From Kalaharituber pfeilii (taxonomy: Eukaryota; Ascomycota; Pezizomycetes; Pezizales; Pezizaceae): a stretch of DNA of 64,000 bases. The notes beneath the pieces were generated by a model. That model was not told the origin of the DNA, made no database searches, and saw only the letters and a list, made by a program, of their open reading frames with translations. The position numbers and the translations under genes were made by a program. The stretch covers positions 992,001 to 1,056,000 of the forward strand of contig WHUZ01000015.1 of assembly GCA_015179045.1 (NCBI GenBank), read 5' to 3'. Shown piece after piece: positions 1 through 11,112 of the stretch (its first letter is position 1; each line of letters opens with the position of its first letter).

Positions 1-1470
1 GCTTAACGTTCTGCCTGCACCCTGCCTCGTATTAGAACTCCCTCGGATGTGCGTATAATATTGCCCCAGAATCGCACAGGAAAGCCAAAGCCTCGGCCCA
101 TGCACTACATGAATCGGATAACAACGACAATCGCCACTGGCCGACCAAGCTGAGGTCTCAGAACGTTATCACAAACAATAGAAAGCGAGCTGACGTCAAT
201 GCAAGTGGACAGCGGGGAATGGCACGCTGGTATGCTGATTATAAGTGGTACGTAGGGGGCACCTCGATGTGGAAAGACGCCTACGATCAGTTGCACCGAG
301 AACAACAGAACTGTCTGGCGTACCAACCACTGTATTTTGTTTTTCTTCACCGATAGACATGGAGATTGAACGTGTATCATACTCGACGAATCGCAATCCC
401 TGCATATTGGCACTAGTTGTCTTTCGGTAATGCTTCCCAGTTGGGTTGGCTTGCTGATGCAGGGCGACCGTTGCGTTCTTGCAACTACTTCAGCAAAATC
501 TCAGACTAAGCAAAATCGCCCAATCAACAACAGCGAATGCAATGAGCACCCGCTGAGACAACGCCGCACCTCTGTTTATGCTCCAACGGCTCACGAATCC
601 TATCATTATTGGATCACTGCAAATCATGATTTGGCCTGACTCTTGCTGCAATCAGAGATGGTTGCAATTGCTCCGCGTTCTTGTAGAGTACTGAGCACGC
701 ACTCTATGCACATCTGACACCTCCCGTTAGGCTGACGACGCATCCTCACAACGCACAAACGCGCTGTTGCCGGCCACCCGGCCTCTGGCCATAACCTGTA
801 GGCGAATTTGGCATCGACCGGTTGCGTAAGTCACAAGAAACCACAATGATTTGAGTAATCTGCGCGAGACAGCATTTACGGGAATGAATGCCGAACCGTG
901 TGTACCGTTGCGTATGTCGATGTTGACGGCCTTTGGACAAGCTCATCTCGTTCACTATATGCAGATCTATTCGAGGGATCATACTGTACTTTCAGGTGAT
1001 CATCAAGGCTTGGGTTACTTCAAGCTCTTGTTCCGATAAGTGATATCGATTCTAACAGAATTCAAAAGCCATTTGCTCTTTTGCCTTTGTAGGTGACAAC
1101 CGGCGTCAGTTATGTAACTAATATATAAGGCAACCTCGACGCATTGAGAATACTCCCAGCAACGACCTGTTCAGCTGATTTGTCTCAACTATTATAATTA
1201 TCCATCTCGTCCATATAAAGGTCTTTATTGCAGGTGTTGACTTATCAGCACTTTGCCCGAAAACATAACCGAGCAATAGAGTGTGGCAAACTCACCATTA
1301 ATCACGAAGGTAGCGAACGGACGATACCGTCTAGCAAGCGCCATGCAAGTGTAAGTCCGAAGCTGAATCACCTCTGGGTGCACTTGGTTGTTCGTTTTCG
1401 TCCGATTGACTCTTGACAAGACTATAAGGAGACATATAGTTGAACTCACCAACACGAAACACAAGAACAT
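1..1470. other. Gene-poor left edge
   Basis: No open reading frame here has recognisable family sequence, signal peptide or plausible splice structure; all are short and overlap in several frames. The last part (about 1380-1515) is probably promoter and leader of the small membrane-protein gene that follows. Confidence 0.5.
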
Positions 1471-1515
1471 TTGTCTCGTACCAACCCCCAGAGTGCACCC
1501 CTACATTCCTTCAAG

Positions 1516-2022
1516 ATGTATATTCCTACGTCCATTCCACCATCCTCAATTGCCATTTTCGAAAATCTTCCAGATTTATCGACAACACAGGATTCAATTA
1601 CAGGCAGCGTTGTACTTGCAGCACGAAAAGTAGGTGCGTTGCGAGGGCGAGCTGGACTTGCCATGGGGACCGGGGTGGCGATTGCCTTTATTGGCGCTTT
1701 TATTCTTGGCTGGGTTGCACAATGTATAATGAAGGAACGGGCTGCTCGGAAGCGGGCAAAAGCACATGTCCAAGCATTAGCTGTGCAGGATTTGGGGATT
1801 TGGAGGTTGCCAAGAGGTCGTGGGATGGCATGTGAGCGCGCACGGAAAGGAGGAGGAACAGATTCAAGTGTGAATAGGCGGGATTTGGTGGAGGATGGGA
1901 TTCCTGCTGATAATAGGCGGGATTTGGTGGAGGATGGGATTCCTGCTGATAATAGGGTCTCGAGACCGGAGCCTATTTATGTGGGCTTAAGATTATGTCA
2001 CAACGGAAGTACAACCCCCTAA
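1516..2022 (+). CDS. Small predicted single-pass membrane protein with a tandem repeat
   Basis: I do not recognise the family. From the ATG at 1516 the product is 168 residues. It has a hydrophilic N-terminus (MYIPTSIPP...), one hydrophobic segment at about residues 52-75 (GLAMGTGVAIAFIGAFILGW), a strongly basic stretch just after it (KERAARKRAKAH), and a polar C-terminal tail. The basic flank suggests the tail faces the cytosol. The tail contains a perfect 13-residue repeat (NRRDLVEDGIPAD, twice) encoded by a 39-nt tandem duplication. An ATG 45 nt upstream (1471) would give 183 residues; 1516 is preferred because the extra residues look like leader sequence. No intron is needed. It could be a lineage-specific protein or a fragment of a larger one. 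Confidence 0.5.
   Translation: MYIPTSIPPSSIAIFENLPDLSTTQDSITGSVVLAARKVGALRGRAGLAMGTGVAIAFIGAFILGWVAQCIMKERAARKRAKAHVQALAVQDLGIWRLPRGRGMACERARKGGGTDSSVNRRDLVEDGIPADNRRDLVEDGIPADNRVSRPEPIYVGLRLCHNGSTTP
1873..1956 (+). repeat. 39-bp tandem repeat inside a coding sequence
   Basis: Two perfect 39-nt copies begin at 1873 and 1912, followed by the first six bases of a third copy. The period is a multiple of three, so the frame is kept and the protein gains 13 residues. The identity of the copies indicates recent slippage or unequal exchange. Confidence 0.9.
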
Positions 2023-2029
2023 TATACGT

Positions 2030-3700
2030 AATAAAAGTTAGGTTAACCAACTCTCCCACGGCTTTTATGTGAATGTCGCTCTTGATGTTATGCCTCACGG
2101 AGTAACTTGATAATGACTATACTTGAGGAACCCCCGAGTTCTTCACGGGGAGTAGTCACCCTTGTGGAGCTAGGGTGATAGCCAGAACTACATTTGGCAT
2201 GTCATATCTCAACCCAAACAGTAAATGTTCTCTACCCATTGAGAGCGCTTTGTCTCCCCCCTCCCCCCACCCCAGTGGTTGTCACTCCTTCTCTACCATT
2301 AGTTTTGCATGTTACCTCTACGAGGGGGTAGTGCAACCAGAAAAGCATTCACCGAACATACTCGGGAGTATTCGCGTTAGGGAATCCACGTTAAAACCAT
2401 CCATGAAATCAACGTAGCTGCCCGCCCTGAACAACATTTGATGCCTCAGGATTTGGCGTGAGAAAATTCCAGTCTCTCCCTTTCACCTAGTGAAGGTGTC
2501 AGTCCTATATATAATCTGCTGTCTGAGCCCAGCTCGAAGTCGTTCCCTGGCCCCAACTCCAATCACACAAGGCTTCTTTGGGCCTCTATCAACATTCTCT
2601 CGCTTCACTGCTTCACGTTTTCGGTAACCGGGGTGTTTATGCAAACGTCAGTGATATTAACAGCCAGGGCGTATACTATTCGGAATTTCACATAAAATAT
2701 CCTTCCTTTTGTGAGTTCCTTCCCAGTTTAGAAGGTATTGATGAGCCTACAATAATAGTCTGGTGTCGCAAACCCAGTGGAGATTCATGAGCGAAATCTG
2801 TAGCGTACGTGACAAACCTGCCACTTTTTTGTTGAAATTGCCATATCGGCTCAAAACTGATATGGGTCAACCTATCCAATAATGCATTGCTGTATAGTTC
2901 AGCTCATTCAGATGGACGAACACCAATCTAGGCAACTGGTATACCATTCGAACCATCTACCAATGCATTGATGAATGTTTCAGGTCCACGCCACATTGGT
3001 GAATGCGTTCAACTATCCAGCAATTTAAACTCCGCAAGATTGATCGATAGGTCGACACATTGGCCAAAGGTATCTATTGGCGTGTCGTTCAACAAATTGA
3101 GTATCCCTAAGGTGCGGAAAATGTGACGTCAGAAATCGTTAGCCGCTGTATGGTTGATCCAGCCCCTTCACTATGTTTTATTGAAATCAAATCCCCATGT
3201 TTCCTGCCAGTGGAGATGATTCTCGTAAGCCTATGCTTATGTTGCACAAGACACGGCTGCTTGTGCTTTAACTGGAGAATGGCATGTAACAGTGTGAGTA
3301 TTCTCGGCGCCCGTCGCGTCGAAAGTAGCTGGCCAGACGGCACTTGGTCCATCACTAAGGTATTTATACTGTACTAGTAGTAGTGAAGTGATAATACATT
3401 TCGAAATTGAATTCAAGAAGGCCACTCGTGTCAAATACTTTTATATAGAGGATGATTTCAGTAGTATTATAGTAGAAGGTCAGAGTGAGACTACGAATAT
3501 GTGGCTTCAAGTATAAACTAGGACCGACTCTTGCGGTTTGAAACTGGTACGTTAGTAGGTTTCCTTGCAAGCTTGCAAACTTCTATAGTGTCATGCCAAG
3601 ACCCTTGTCGCTGCAGTTCTTGGTCCATACATATAAGGGTCCTGAGATGCCATTCTAGCAACAAGCTTATGACATCGATATCAGAGCTCGAGGGAGGCAA
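2030..3700. other. Interval without a recognisable gene
   Basis: It holds only short overlapping ORFs. At 2126-2175 two small hairpin-capable segments occur in a row (CCCCGAGTTCTTCACGGGG, then TCACCC...GGGTGA). At 2312-2341 lies a half-copy of the mini-palindrome described at 31321. If the decayed dehydrogenase downstream once had an N-terminal cytochrome domain, it would have been in 3100-3700, but I cannot recognise it. Confidence 0.45.
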
Positions 3701-3989
3701 GGAAGCCGGAGCTTATCTCAAGTGACTGGAATTCCACATGATATTCAAGCCTACGCAACCTGAATGCCCGCGACAGACTATAATTTACGTTCTTGTAAGA
3801 TCGAGGACCCCACAAATTGCCACTACATGTGGTATGTAAGCTGTAGATACCAGTATACAATGCAGTCCAGAGAAATTCTTATACCTCACCATGTAATCTG
3901 GCTCCCACCTGGGTCGTTTTGCCTGTGGTTTGACAACATTATTATCCGTCATTGTTTGGGGCATCGATCTGTGGGTTTTCTTAGGCGCG

Positions 3990-5100
3990 GTGGTTGCGGA
4001 GCAGTTTCCTCTGTCTCCATATCAAGTGGGACGTGGGCCAGGGAAACAGCTGATTTCAATACTGAATACGATTACATAGTTGTTGCAGGAGGTCCAGCAG
4101 GTATGATTGTTGAGTACCTGTCTGAGCTTACGGAAATGGTACAATTCAGCATAATTACATTTCGCTGAATGCGTACAGCTACTGATCGGTTGTCTGAATC
4201 CTCGAAAAGCTTGAAGGTGCTCTTGATCGAGCGTGACAACGTTTTAACATGTGCTACAGGAGGAAGCGGGATACACTTTCGTTCATAAATATGCTTGGAG
4301 CTGTGCTAATCACACTTCATGAACTCTGGAGTACCAGACAGATTGGATGAAAGGCAATGAACTTACTACACTAGATTTGACGATCCTGGTTTATTCCAGA
4401 CGTATGTGGTCTTCCATCTTAGGTTCTCGCCAATGATGGATTCATAAATGCAATGACGGTACTCGCATGTATTAGAAGGTCTAATAAATCCGTGTTTTTA
4501 ATGATCATCACGGGGACTATTTCTGCAACTACAGGGTCGCTTGCGGGATGCGTTCTTGGTGGAGGAACGGCCATCAATTCCGGATTATATTTTTTACCCA
4601 CCTGTAGAGGACTGGGATCAAAACTACCCCGACAGTTCACAGGATGGTCATCGAATGATATGGCTGCGGCAAAGATTTGCTTAGTGAAATCATATGAGAT
4701 GTTTGCAGATTCTTGCTATCAGCAGGATAGAGGGAGGTTCGGACAGATGAGTAACTTGAATATAAGAGTATGACTTTCGGGTATACTACTTTCATGGTGA
4801 GCCCAGGAAATTTCTGTGCCGGATGTAAGGGCCATGAAACGTGACTAAAGGTATATCATTCCGTCTCAACTGGGTAATCCGAAGGCGTGATGCGATCTAC
4901 AGCGTGAGATTGAGCCCTTCGGTCGTCAATGTTCCAGCTACAGGAAAACGGTTATCTATGTGAAAGGTGGTCGTAAATTTGAGGGTACGTTGGTAGAGTT
5001 AATTTATCCGCTGGATGTTCTCAATACTGCTGATAATGCCTCAGCCACTGGCCAAATGATACCGAAATCGGGGTCGACAATCTCTCCGTGAGGTCTGTCT
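3990..5100 (+). pseudogene. Decayed cellobiose-dehydrogenase-like GMC flavoprotein (AA3_1-like)
   Basis: Fragments in all three forward frames are collinear with the flavin domain of cellobiose dehydrogenase, an FAD enzyme that oxidises cellobiose outside the cell and feeds electrons to LPMOs. In order: an FAD-binding motif at about 4063-4120 (EYDYIVVAGGPAGMIVE); a likely intron remnant (4116-4181); RLSESSKSLKVLLIERDN at about 4190-4240; WMKGNELTT then, one frame over, RFDDPGLFQT at about 4345-4400; GSLAGCVLGGGTAINSGLYF at about 4535-4590; VEDWDQNYP at about 4605-4630; GWSSNDMAAA at about 4640-4670; and TTFMVSPG at about 4780-4805. Stops and shifts between the blocks rule out a functional product. 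The GCVLGGGTAxN and TRFDxPGLFQ signatures point to cellobiose dehydrogenase rather than other GMC oxidases. The C-terminal His/Asn catalytic region was not found. Confidence 0.75.
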
Positions 5101-5649
5101 CAAATCGTGGTGACCGCAATTGAGGTACAGATAAGCGCAGGTGCAATCGCAGGTGCAATCTTGTCGCACCCGTTTTTATTCTCAGTCACCCTGATATGGA
5201 GCGCTATGATTCTCTACTATATACGATAACCCAGACCCTAAAGACCTACGGCTTACCTGGTGTTGCTCTATTCCATTACCTATTTAATATTATCTCCTCT
5301 GCTAATGCAGGCATAGAGACCCACTTGCATCCACTAATGCACGTTTGTCATTTTTCATTGATACGGAAGGGAGTGATGGTATTGTAAGTATCAATTGGTA
5401 CCTGAAACTTTCTGCAAAACTATGGCGCTCATGGAAATAAATGAGGTCAATAGGTCAAGGAAATGTCGGAGCTGCAAACAACAAAAGCACAGTAAGCATC
5501 CGATTTTCATTCAAAGCAGACCAGCATGTGATCTAATATCACCTCTTGTTCTACCTAGTATACTGGTGATCCTATACCTCGGTTGGTTTTCTAGAAACCC
5601 CGGTAATATGCTGTCATAGATTTAATCTTGATAATAATAAACATCAAAT

Positions 5650-5737
5650 CCCTTTGTGGTGTAGTTGGTATCACACTCGGCTGTAAAGGAATTTTCAGAT
5701 TACCGATTGGTCACCGGTTCGACTCCGGTCGAAGGGA
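5650..5737 (+). tRNA. tRNA-Tyr (anticodon GUA) with a 15-nt intron
   Basis: Cloverleaf read by eye. Acceptor CCCTTTG (5650-5656) pairs with CGAAGGG (5730-5736, one G-U), with A73 at 5737. Next come T8, G9, a D-arm starting GTGT, and anticodon stem CTCGG with loop CTGTAAA. The 3' half of that stem, CCGAT, is displaced by about 15 nt (near 5687-5701), as expected for the intron after position 37. The T-arm is ACCGG-TTCGACT-CCGGT (5713-5729). C1-G72 with A73 are the usual eukaryotic tRNA-Tyr identity elements, and tRNA-Tyr is commonly intron-bearing in fungi. B-box GGTTCGACTCC is present. A T-rich tract follows at once (5738-5760), suiting Pol III termination. One mismatch (27-43) is visible. 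Confidence 0.9.
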
Positions 5738-5739
5738 CT

Positions 5740-5760
5740 TCTTTTTGAAAAATTTTTTTT
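5740..5760 (+). terminator. T-rich Pol III terminator of tRNA-Tyr
   Basis: Immediately after the discriminator base there is a run of five T, then a run of eight T a few bases on, the normal RNA polymerase III stop signal. Confidence 0.75.
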
Positions 5761-7188
5761 CATACGTCCCTAGCCACCTCCTCTCAAAGTACGCCCAAAC
5801 TGCGGAAGACAATCTGGCATCCTCCACTCCATCTTCGGCACAGCCCATCCTAAACTTGCACCCTAGCTCGTAGTCCAGCCTCAGCACTAGTCTCGTAACC
5901 AGCCTCAGCACGCTTTCACAACTACTGGATTGGCAGTTGCATGATGGGGCTCCCCGTGGTAGCAGACTACAATTTGAAGTGTACGGGACGAGATGTTTAT
6001 ACATTAAGACCCTGTTTGGTTGAACACGTATAGCCGAGATTTCAAGTAGAAACTACTATTTTATATCGGGAAACGATCGCCTACCTAGAAACGACGCGCA
6101 TCTTGGCATGCCTCATGAGAAACCATTTTCACAATATCTTTGGCAACTTAGATGCCAGTAACATCAAATAAAGTGATATAGATACAATGATGTCGGGACA
6201 ACATTATCTACATATTCTATTGCCTATAATCAATATCAAGCTCCTGCTATATTAATAAATATGTCAACAGGTCAATTTAACCCCCCTCCCTCTTATGCTC
6301 CTACATATTGCCAGTTAAATAGTACTAACATCTATGCTCTTATAGCTGCTGTCACTCACTAATGGCCATAGTATATGGTAGCATATGCTATAGGGGGGTA
6401 GGATACTTCAAGCTCTATTCGCAAGTCTAAAAGTGAGCAATTGCAGCAACTGTAGCTGTACCAATTTATACTTAGTTATAATAAATAGAAGGTACCGAGG
6501 CTGAACATTCTGTTATACACTCTACAACTGCTTACAAGATTGATATAGGGCTATCTGCACCTTTAGACCATACTAGTTTACCAGTTGAAGATGATATACT
6601 CATTCCCAGCTGATATCTCTAAGAGTATGAGACATTCAGTCAAGCGGATTCCTCTAGCAAAAACCCTCACAGCTCAACCAAAATTGCATGAATATGAATT
6701 CTGAGAAGAGATTTGGATTCCCTGATGTTTACTTATGTAACTTACTATTTTTCCTTATTTTTTTTGCTCTTTTAATAATTTTTTTATGATTTTATTGAAT
6801 AGTACTGACGGGTGATACAAGGGGTGCTCAGATGCATGTCTCACGATCTACGGCAGCCGCTGTCTCACATGAGCTGCAGCTCCCTCTGTGTTGATATGCA
6901 TACTCCCTAATAGCAATACTTTCGAACTGGTTTGCTGCTGCCTAACCTCAGATTTGCTTCCTAAACCGAATTGCCCTTCCCAGCTGTAACATATGCCCTC
7001 AATGGCTTGCCACTCGCAACCCCTGGGCCCAGATATGCCCCTCAAACCGGCTCACTGCTCACAATCCCCGCCCCCAGATATACCCTTAGGCCTGAATATA
7101 CCCTCCAAACCAGTTCACCACCGCTCTCAACACTCTAAGTTAAAGTCAAATTCAGTTGCTGAAGTACTGGCAGTTGTGTAGGCGGCCA

Positions 7189-7411
7189 GTGGAGCGCGCG
7201 AAAATACGAAAAATGCACGCGCATACGAAATGCGCTTATGCGATGCAAGCGATATGTGAGCCGACGCTGGCAGGCGGCTGTTATGAGTTCACCGCGACTG
7301 TAGTATGGAGCTGGTGGAGCGCGCGAAAAATGTGAAAAATGCAAGCGCATACGAAATGCGCATATACGACGCAAGCAGCAAGCGATATGCGAGCCGACGT
7401 TGGTAGACGGC
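7189..7411. repeat. Direct repeat of about 90-98 bp
   Basis: Two diverged copies (7189-7278 and 7314-7411) share GTGGAGCGCGCGAAAA, GCGCATACGAAATGCGC and GAGCCGACG, offset about 125 bp. They are richer in CpG than the surrounding AT-rich element and may be transposase-binding subterminal repeats or an internal duplication. Confidence 0.75.
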
Positions 7412-7608
7412 ATCGCAATCGTACAAATGAGTGCTATATGAGCTACACAGAAGACTAGCGAGGATCACTACTGAAGTGTCTTTTTGGCCTGGCAGACAGT
7501 AACTCTCTGCGCTTACCACCTCCATTACAAACTCTGAGTCAAGGTTAGAAAAAACTATCATTTGGATGAGTCCTGGATCGAAATTATCTCATTGCTCGAC
7601 TACGACAG

Positions 7609-8100
7609 TTGGAGGGTCAGAAAAATGTGAATGATTGTCATATTGACCTTGATTCGGACTCTAATAACTCTCCTGAGTCTTCTGTAGATGGTCCGAACCA
7701 AAGTACTCCAACAGATAGGCTTACTACTAATATACTAGAAGTTAAGGGGGGGGGTCAACTACTAGTGGGAAAGGAGGAAAACGGCAGGCTAGAGGGCAAG
7801 GGAGTGGTAAAAGGGGACGAACTAGGGCTGCAAAAGATACAGACAATAAGATAGTAGTAAAGTCAACAGCATTATCTGGAGCTACTGACTCTCAGCCACC
7901 ACCACCCCCTCCTTCGACACTTGAGGAAATAATTCAGCAAATGCAGCAGCTGCAGCAGCTAGTTTCAGGCCTCGCGAATAGAGCTGTAAGTTATTCTAGC
8001 CTATATTGCATATGCTATCATATACTATAGCCATTAATGACTAACTCTTACTATAGGAAAGATAGATATAGACCTATTGAGAGATAATATGCAGGAGGTT
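7609..8100 (+). pseudogene. Remnant of a basic, Gln/Pro-rich element-encoded protein
   Basis: A 5' ORF (from the ATG at 7609; acidic and Ser/Asp-rich) loses frame at a run of eight G (7745-7752). In the next frame the reading continues as GGKRQARGQGSGKRGRTRAA, an RGR-type basic, AT-hook-like stretch, then a six-proline run and a Gln/Leu segment (EEIIQQMQQLQQLVSGLANRA) that could form a short helix. An ordinary-looking intron follows: GTAAGT at 7986, branch GACTAACTC, and CTATAG ending at 8056. The downstream exon is short. The setting inside the inverted-arm element suggests a DNA-binding protein of the element, now frameshifted. Family unknown. Confidence 0.4.
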
Positions 8101-9964
8101 GAGGAGGGGGGTGGTAATTTAACACTATTAATGCATATATTGATATAGCAAGTGAACTATTGTTGACAGAATTAATACAATATGCTAGAATTATAGTATC
8201 AGCTATGCTGTACATATAACTGTTTACTGTAAGCTGCTAGCATGTCTGTTGCACGAGATATAGCCAAATGTAGTATCTCCAGCAGGCGTGCCAAGAAACG
8301 TCATATCCCGGTCGACGATCGTATCCCGATATAAAATAGTACGGCAACCAAACGATTTCTACGTTTCACTAGGGTCGTTTCGCACGAAACTAAACTGTGA
8401 GTTTCCGCCCGCAAAAATTGGAACTGTCCAACAGAGGTGAGTATAGCTATAGCAAACTGTATCACACTATGTCATGTCTATTATGACATTGACATTGCAT
8501 TGCACCACTATTATTATGGCAGAACTCAACCCTCACAATATCCTCACTCTGGACCTATTATTGGCAATTGGAATAGAAATAACAGAGTACATGCTGTTAT
8601 TTTACAACAAAACTCCTATGCGGACATCAGCATTGTAATCTTATAAGAGGTCTACTTTTCAGCAAACCCGTGGCATCCTTTGGAAGGTCCACTTTGCTCG
8701 TACTTCTCACATTTTGGGTGGGCTGATTGAGTGCTATGCAGAAGGCATAGACAGTGATAGTGATAGCAGTAGTAGCTTGAGACAATTGACAAGTTTGACA
8801 AATTGGTGGCCGCGGGATCTAATATTTCTTTTTTTTTTCGTTGCACAATGAGAATGTAGCAAACGAACCTTCAAGTTGCTGTTTTTTTTTTTGCACTGCA
8901 TATCTGTAGGTACGTAGACAAATTGTAGCAAACAAACACTTCCCCAGTTCCAAATGCACCTCTTACGTCGTATGCTAGGTCTAAAATATCTGATATGACC
9001 CACTGCAACCAAACAGATGTAGGCATTGCATAAATCCTTACGTAAGGCCTCTGTAAACATTGTATCAAGACAATGATCATATAAGGCTTCAATATCAAAG
9101 ATGATGGTAGTAATGCCTATGTAACTAAACTATATTCTTACTGGAGAAGTACCTTATATACACTCTTATACTAATATTTCCTTACTACCTAGTATTGATA
9201 GCAAGTTCTAAACATACTCATATATTTACAAATTATACTATTTATACTACTTAACTCTGGTACACTCTTTTGAGAACTTACACTGGCAGATAGAAGGCTA
9301 ATAATATTTTGATAGGTACTCAGGTTGCAGAAAAATCTTATGGCTCCAAAAGTTTGCCCTAAGATTCACTTTTTGGAAGTAAGTGTTATTCAACAAAATG
9401 GCTACTTTACTAAGTGCTTCACACATGCAAAGTTTAATTGGTGAAATTTGTGCACTTATAATTCTGTGTGCCCATAGAAATTTTGATGAAAATATCATTT
9501 CAACATCAACAGGCTTCAACGAAAACATTCTTCAGCGAGATTATGTATACAAAGCTTGCCCTATTAATATTCCGGCACAATGCCAATTCCTTCAGCTTCC
9601 CCACATCCAACAGTTCAAATGAGCGGCCCCATTATGAGAATTTAATTTAGCCTGCAAAACTACGCTATGAAATCGTGCTGAGGCTGCGCTGCGAGAGTGC
9701 GCTGTGAGAGTGCGCTGGGATGTGGTTGCACCGCAATGCAGTCAAAGGGTCCAACATCCTGCCAAGGCTCAAACTGACTTGTAACCTTGGCTGAGGTAGG
9801 AAGCTGTGGTCTCCAGCGATGGAGGTAACCAAAGGCATATGGAGAGGACAGAATTGAGGACCTCGGTCCAACTCTTGAGTTGAGCAGGAAAAGAGGATTA
9901 ATTGAACTTGGGTGACTTGTTTTGTACTTTTTCGATGCCAAAAAGAGTATATTATAAGAATATG

Positions 9965-10125
9965 TATTCTCAACACGTATCATTCTCAATACATACCGCT
10001 CTCGATACATACCTTTTAAATATGTACCATTCGCAATATATACGGTTTTTAATTAGTATCTCTCCCTATATGTACCTTTCTCAGTACGTACCTTTCTTAA
10101 TACATATGTCTCTCAATATCACCTT
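9965..10125. repeat. Degenerate tandem array (CTCAATACATACC-like units)
   Basis: Units such as TCTCAATACATACC, TCTCGATACATACC, CGCAATATATACG, TCTCAGTACGTACC and CTTAATACATATG recur every 20-26 bp. The similarity is clear by eye, but spacing and sequence drift. Confidence 0.7.
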
Positions 10126-10929
10126 CTTCAAACACTGTATATCTCAAAAGATTTTCTCAGCAAAAGTTCCATGAAAGATTACCTTCAATTACTTTTATAT
10201 ATTCAATCTTTATGGTGACCACTGTGGATGATTTTTCCTCAATTAACTTTGGTCATAAATGATAAAGGCACAATCTAGGTGCCAAGTTGTTTTTATTTAT
10301 ACTATTCGTATTGCAAATAACCAAGTCATGATAGTGCTTGCAATATCATATTCCTTTATTAATCATTCATATGCAACATGCTTATGTAAGAACTGCGCAA
10401 CCATTTTACGAGTCCGGCGGTCGTGCCAACTATCATAGACTAGAGTCGCCCTACATCTCTTAAAGGTGTATGGACGCAGGAGCGGGGAAAGCATGCTGAG
10501 CTAGTTCGCTGACTAGTCTGGTTACGAGACTAATGCTGAGCGGGAATCCGGGAGGCGGGGTAGTAGTGATGGGAAAGAGAGAATGCACAGGATTCTGGCG
10601 GAGAGCAGGGGGGATGGAGTGGTATGATGATGAGTAATTCGGCTGCACCTGCCGCTCAGACAAAGACACTGAGATGGCATGGGAGGGGGTTGAATTTTAC
10701 GTTTATAGTATAATGTTGATGGAAGGAAGCAGTCTCGTGAAATGCTTAGTGGGAAGTACTATCCCAAGTAAGAGCTTTGAATATCGTTCTTCTAATTTTA
10801 TTCCATCGTTTTTCCCAAGTAACGCAATTAAACCTTTTGAATATGTATTTAATACAAGCACCAGCATATTCACTTGGTCATAGAGTATGCATTGACAAAA
10901 AAAAGCTTTATTACCATTATAGAAAGTAG

Positions 10930-11022
10930 CCTCGTCCTCAGGCGGGTTTCCAGTCCCTGAACAGATCACGTAATTGTCTAATTAGCTAATCTCAGGCTTC
11001 TACGAACGCCTGGGGACAACCT
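10930..11022. repeat. Small inverted-repeat unit (GTCCTCAGGCG...CGCCTGGGGAC)
   Basis: GTCCTCAGGCG near 10934 faces CGCCTGGGGAC ending near 11019. A related single end (GTCCCCAGGCGGGC) occurs at about 51697-51710, followed by similar sequence (GTCC..TGAACAnATCAC), so this is probably a dispersed mini-element. The target duplication is not clear. Confidence 0.5.
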
Positions 11023-11112
11023 ATAGCGAAAGAAGCCCAATGTCACCAACCAAAATGCAAAAATATGTAACTGGAAAAAATCTAAACAAAGCACAGAACA
11101 AGAGCATTGCGC

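Larger units (their letters stand above)
6008..8376. mobile_element. Degenerate DNA element with long imperfect inverted arms
   Basis: The two ends are inverted copies. ACTATTTTATATCGGG plus AAACGATCG at 6055-6079 matches the reverse complement of 8316-8340 with one mismatch. GTTTGGTTG (6014-6022) and CTTGGCATGCCT (6102-6113) also have inverted partners on the right (8345-8353, and near 8286-8295). The similarity continues inward: 6268-6395 resembles the reverse complement of about 8000-8130, so each arm is roughly 350-400 bp. The outer limits used here are the inverted GACCCT/AGGGTC pair; the target duplication is unclear. The CCTGTTTGGTTG end resembles PIF/Harbinger termini, which is only a suggestion. 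No transposase was found inside; a short basic-protein remnant and direct repeats were. Confidence 0.6.
8400..11090. other. AT-rich interval without a supported gene
   Basis: It contains many short ORFs in AT-rich sequence, none recognisable. At 9690-9715 a 14-bp unit around GAGAGTGCGCTG is repeated. At 9965-10125 there is a degenerate tandem array around CTCAATACATACC. At 10934-11022 lies a small inverted-repeat unit. Confidence 0.5.

Noticed and set aside
1440..1835. 131-codon ORF overlapping the small membrane protein
   Set aside because: Shadow of the real frame; it lacks the membrane helix and repeat logic seen in the 1516-2022 frame.
8871..9100. Possible retrotransposon or transposase fragment on the minus strand
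   Set aside because: Two frames are open and neither shows reverse-transcriptase, integrase or DDE motifs.
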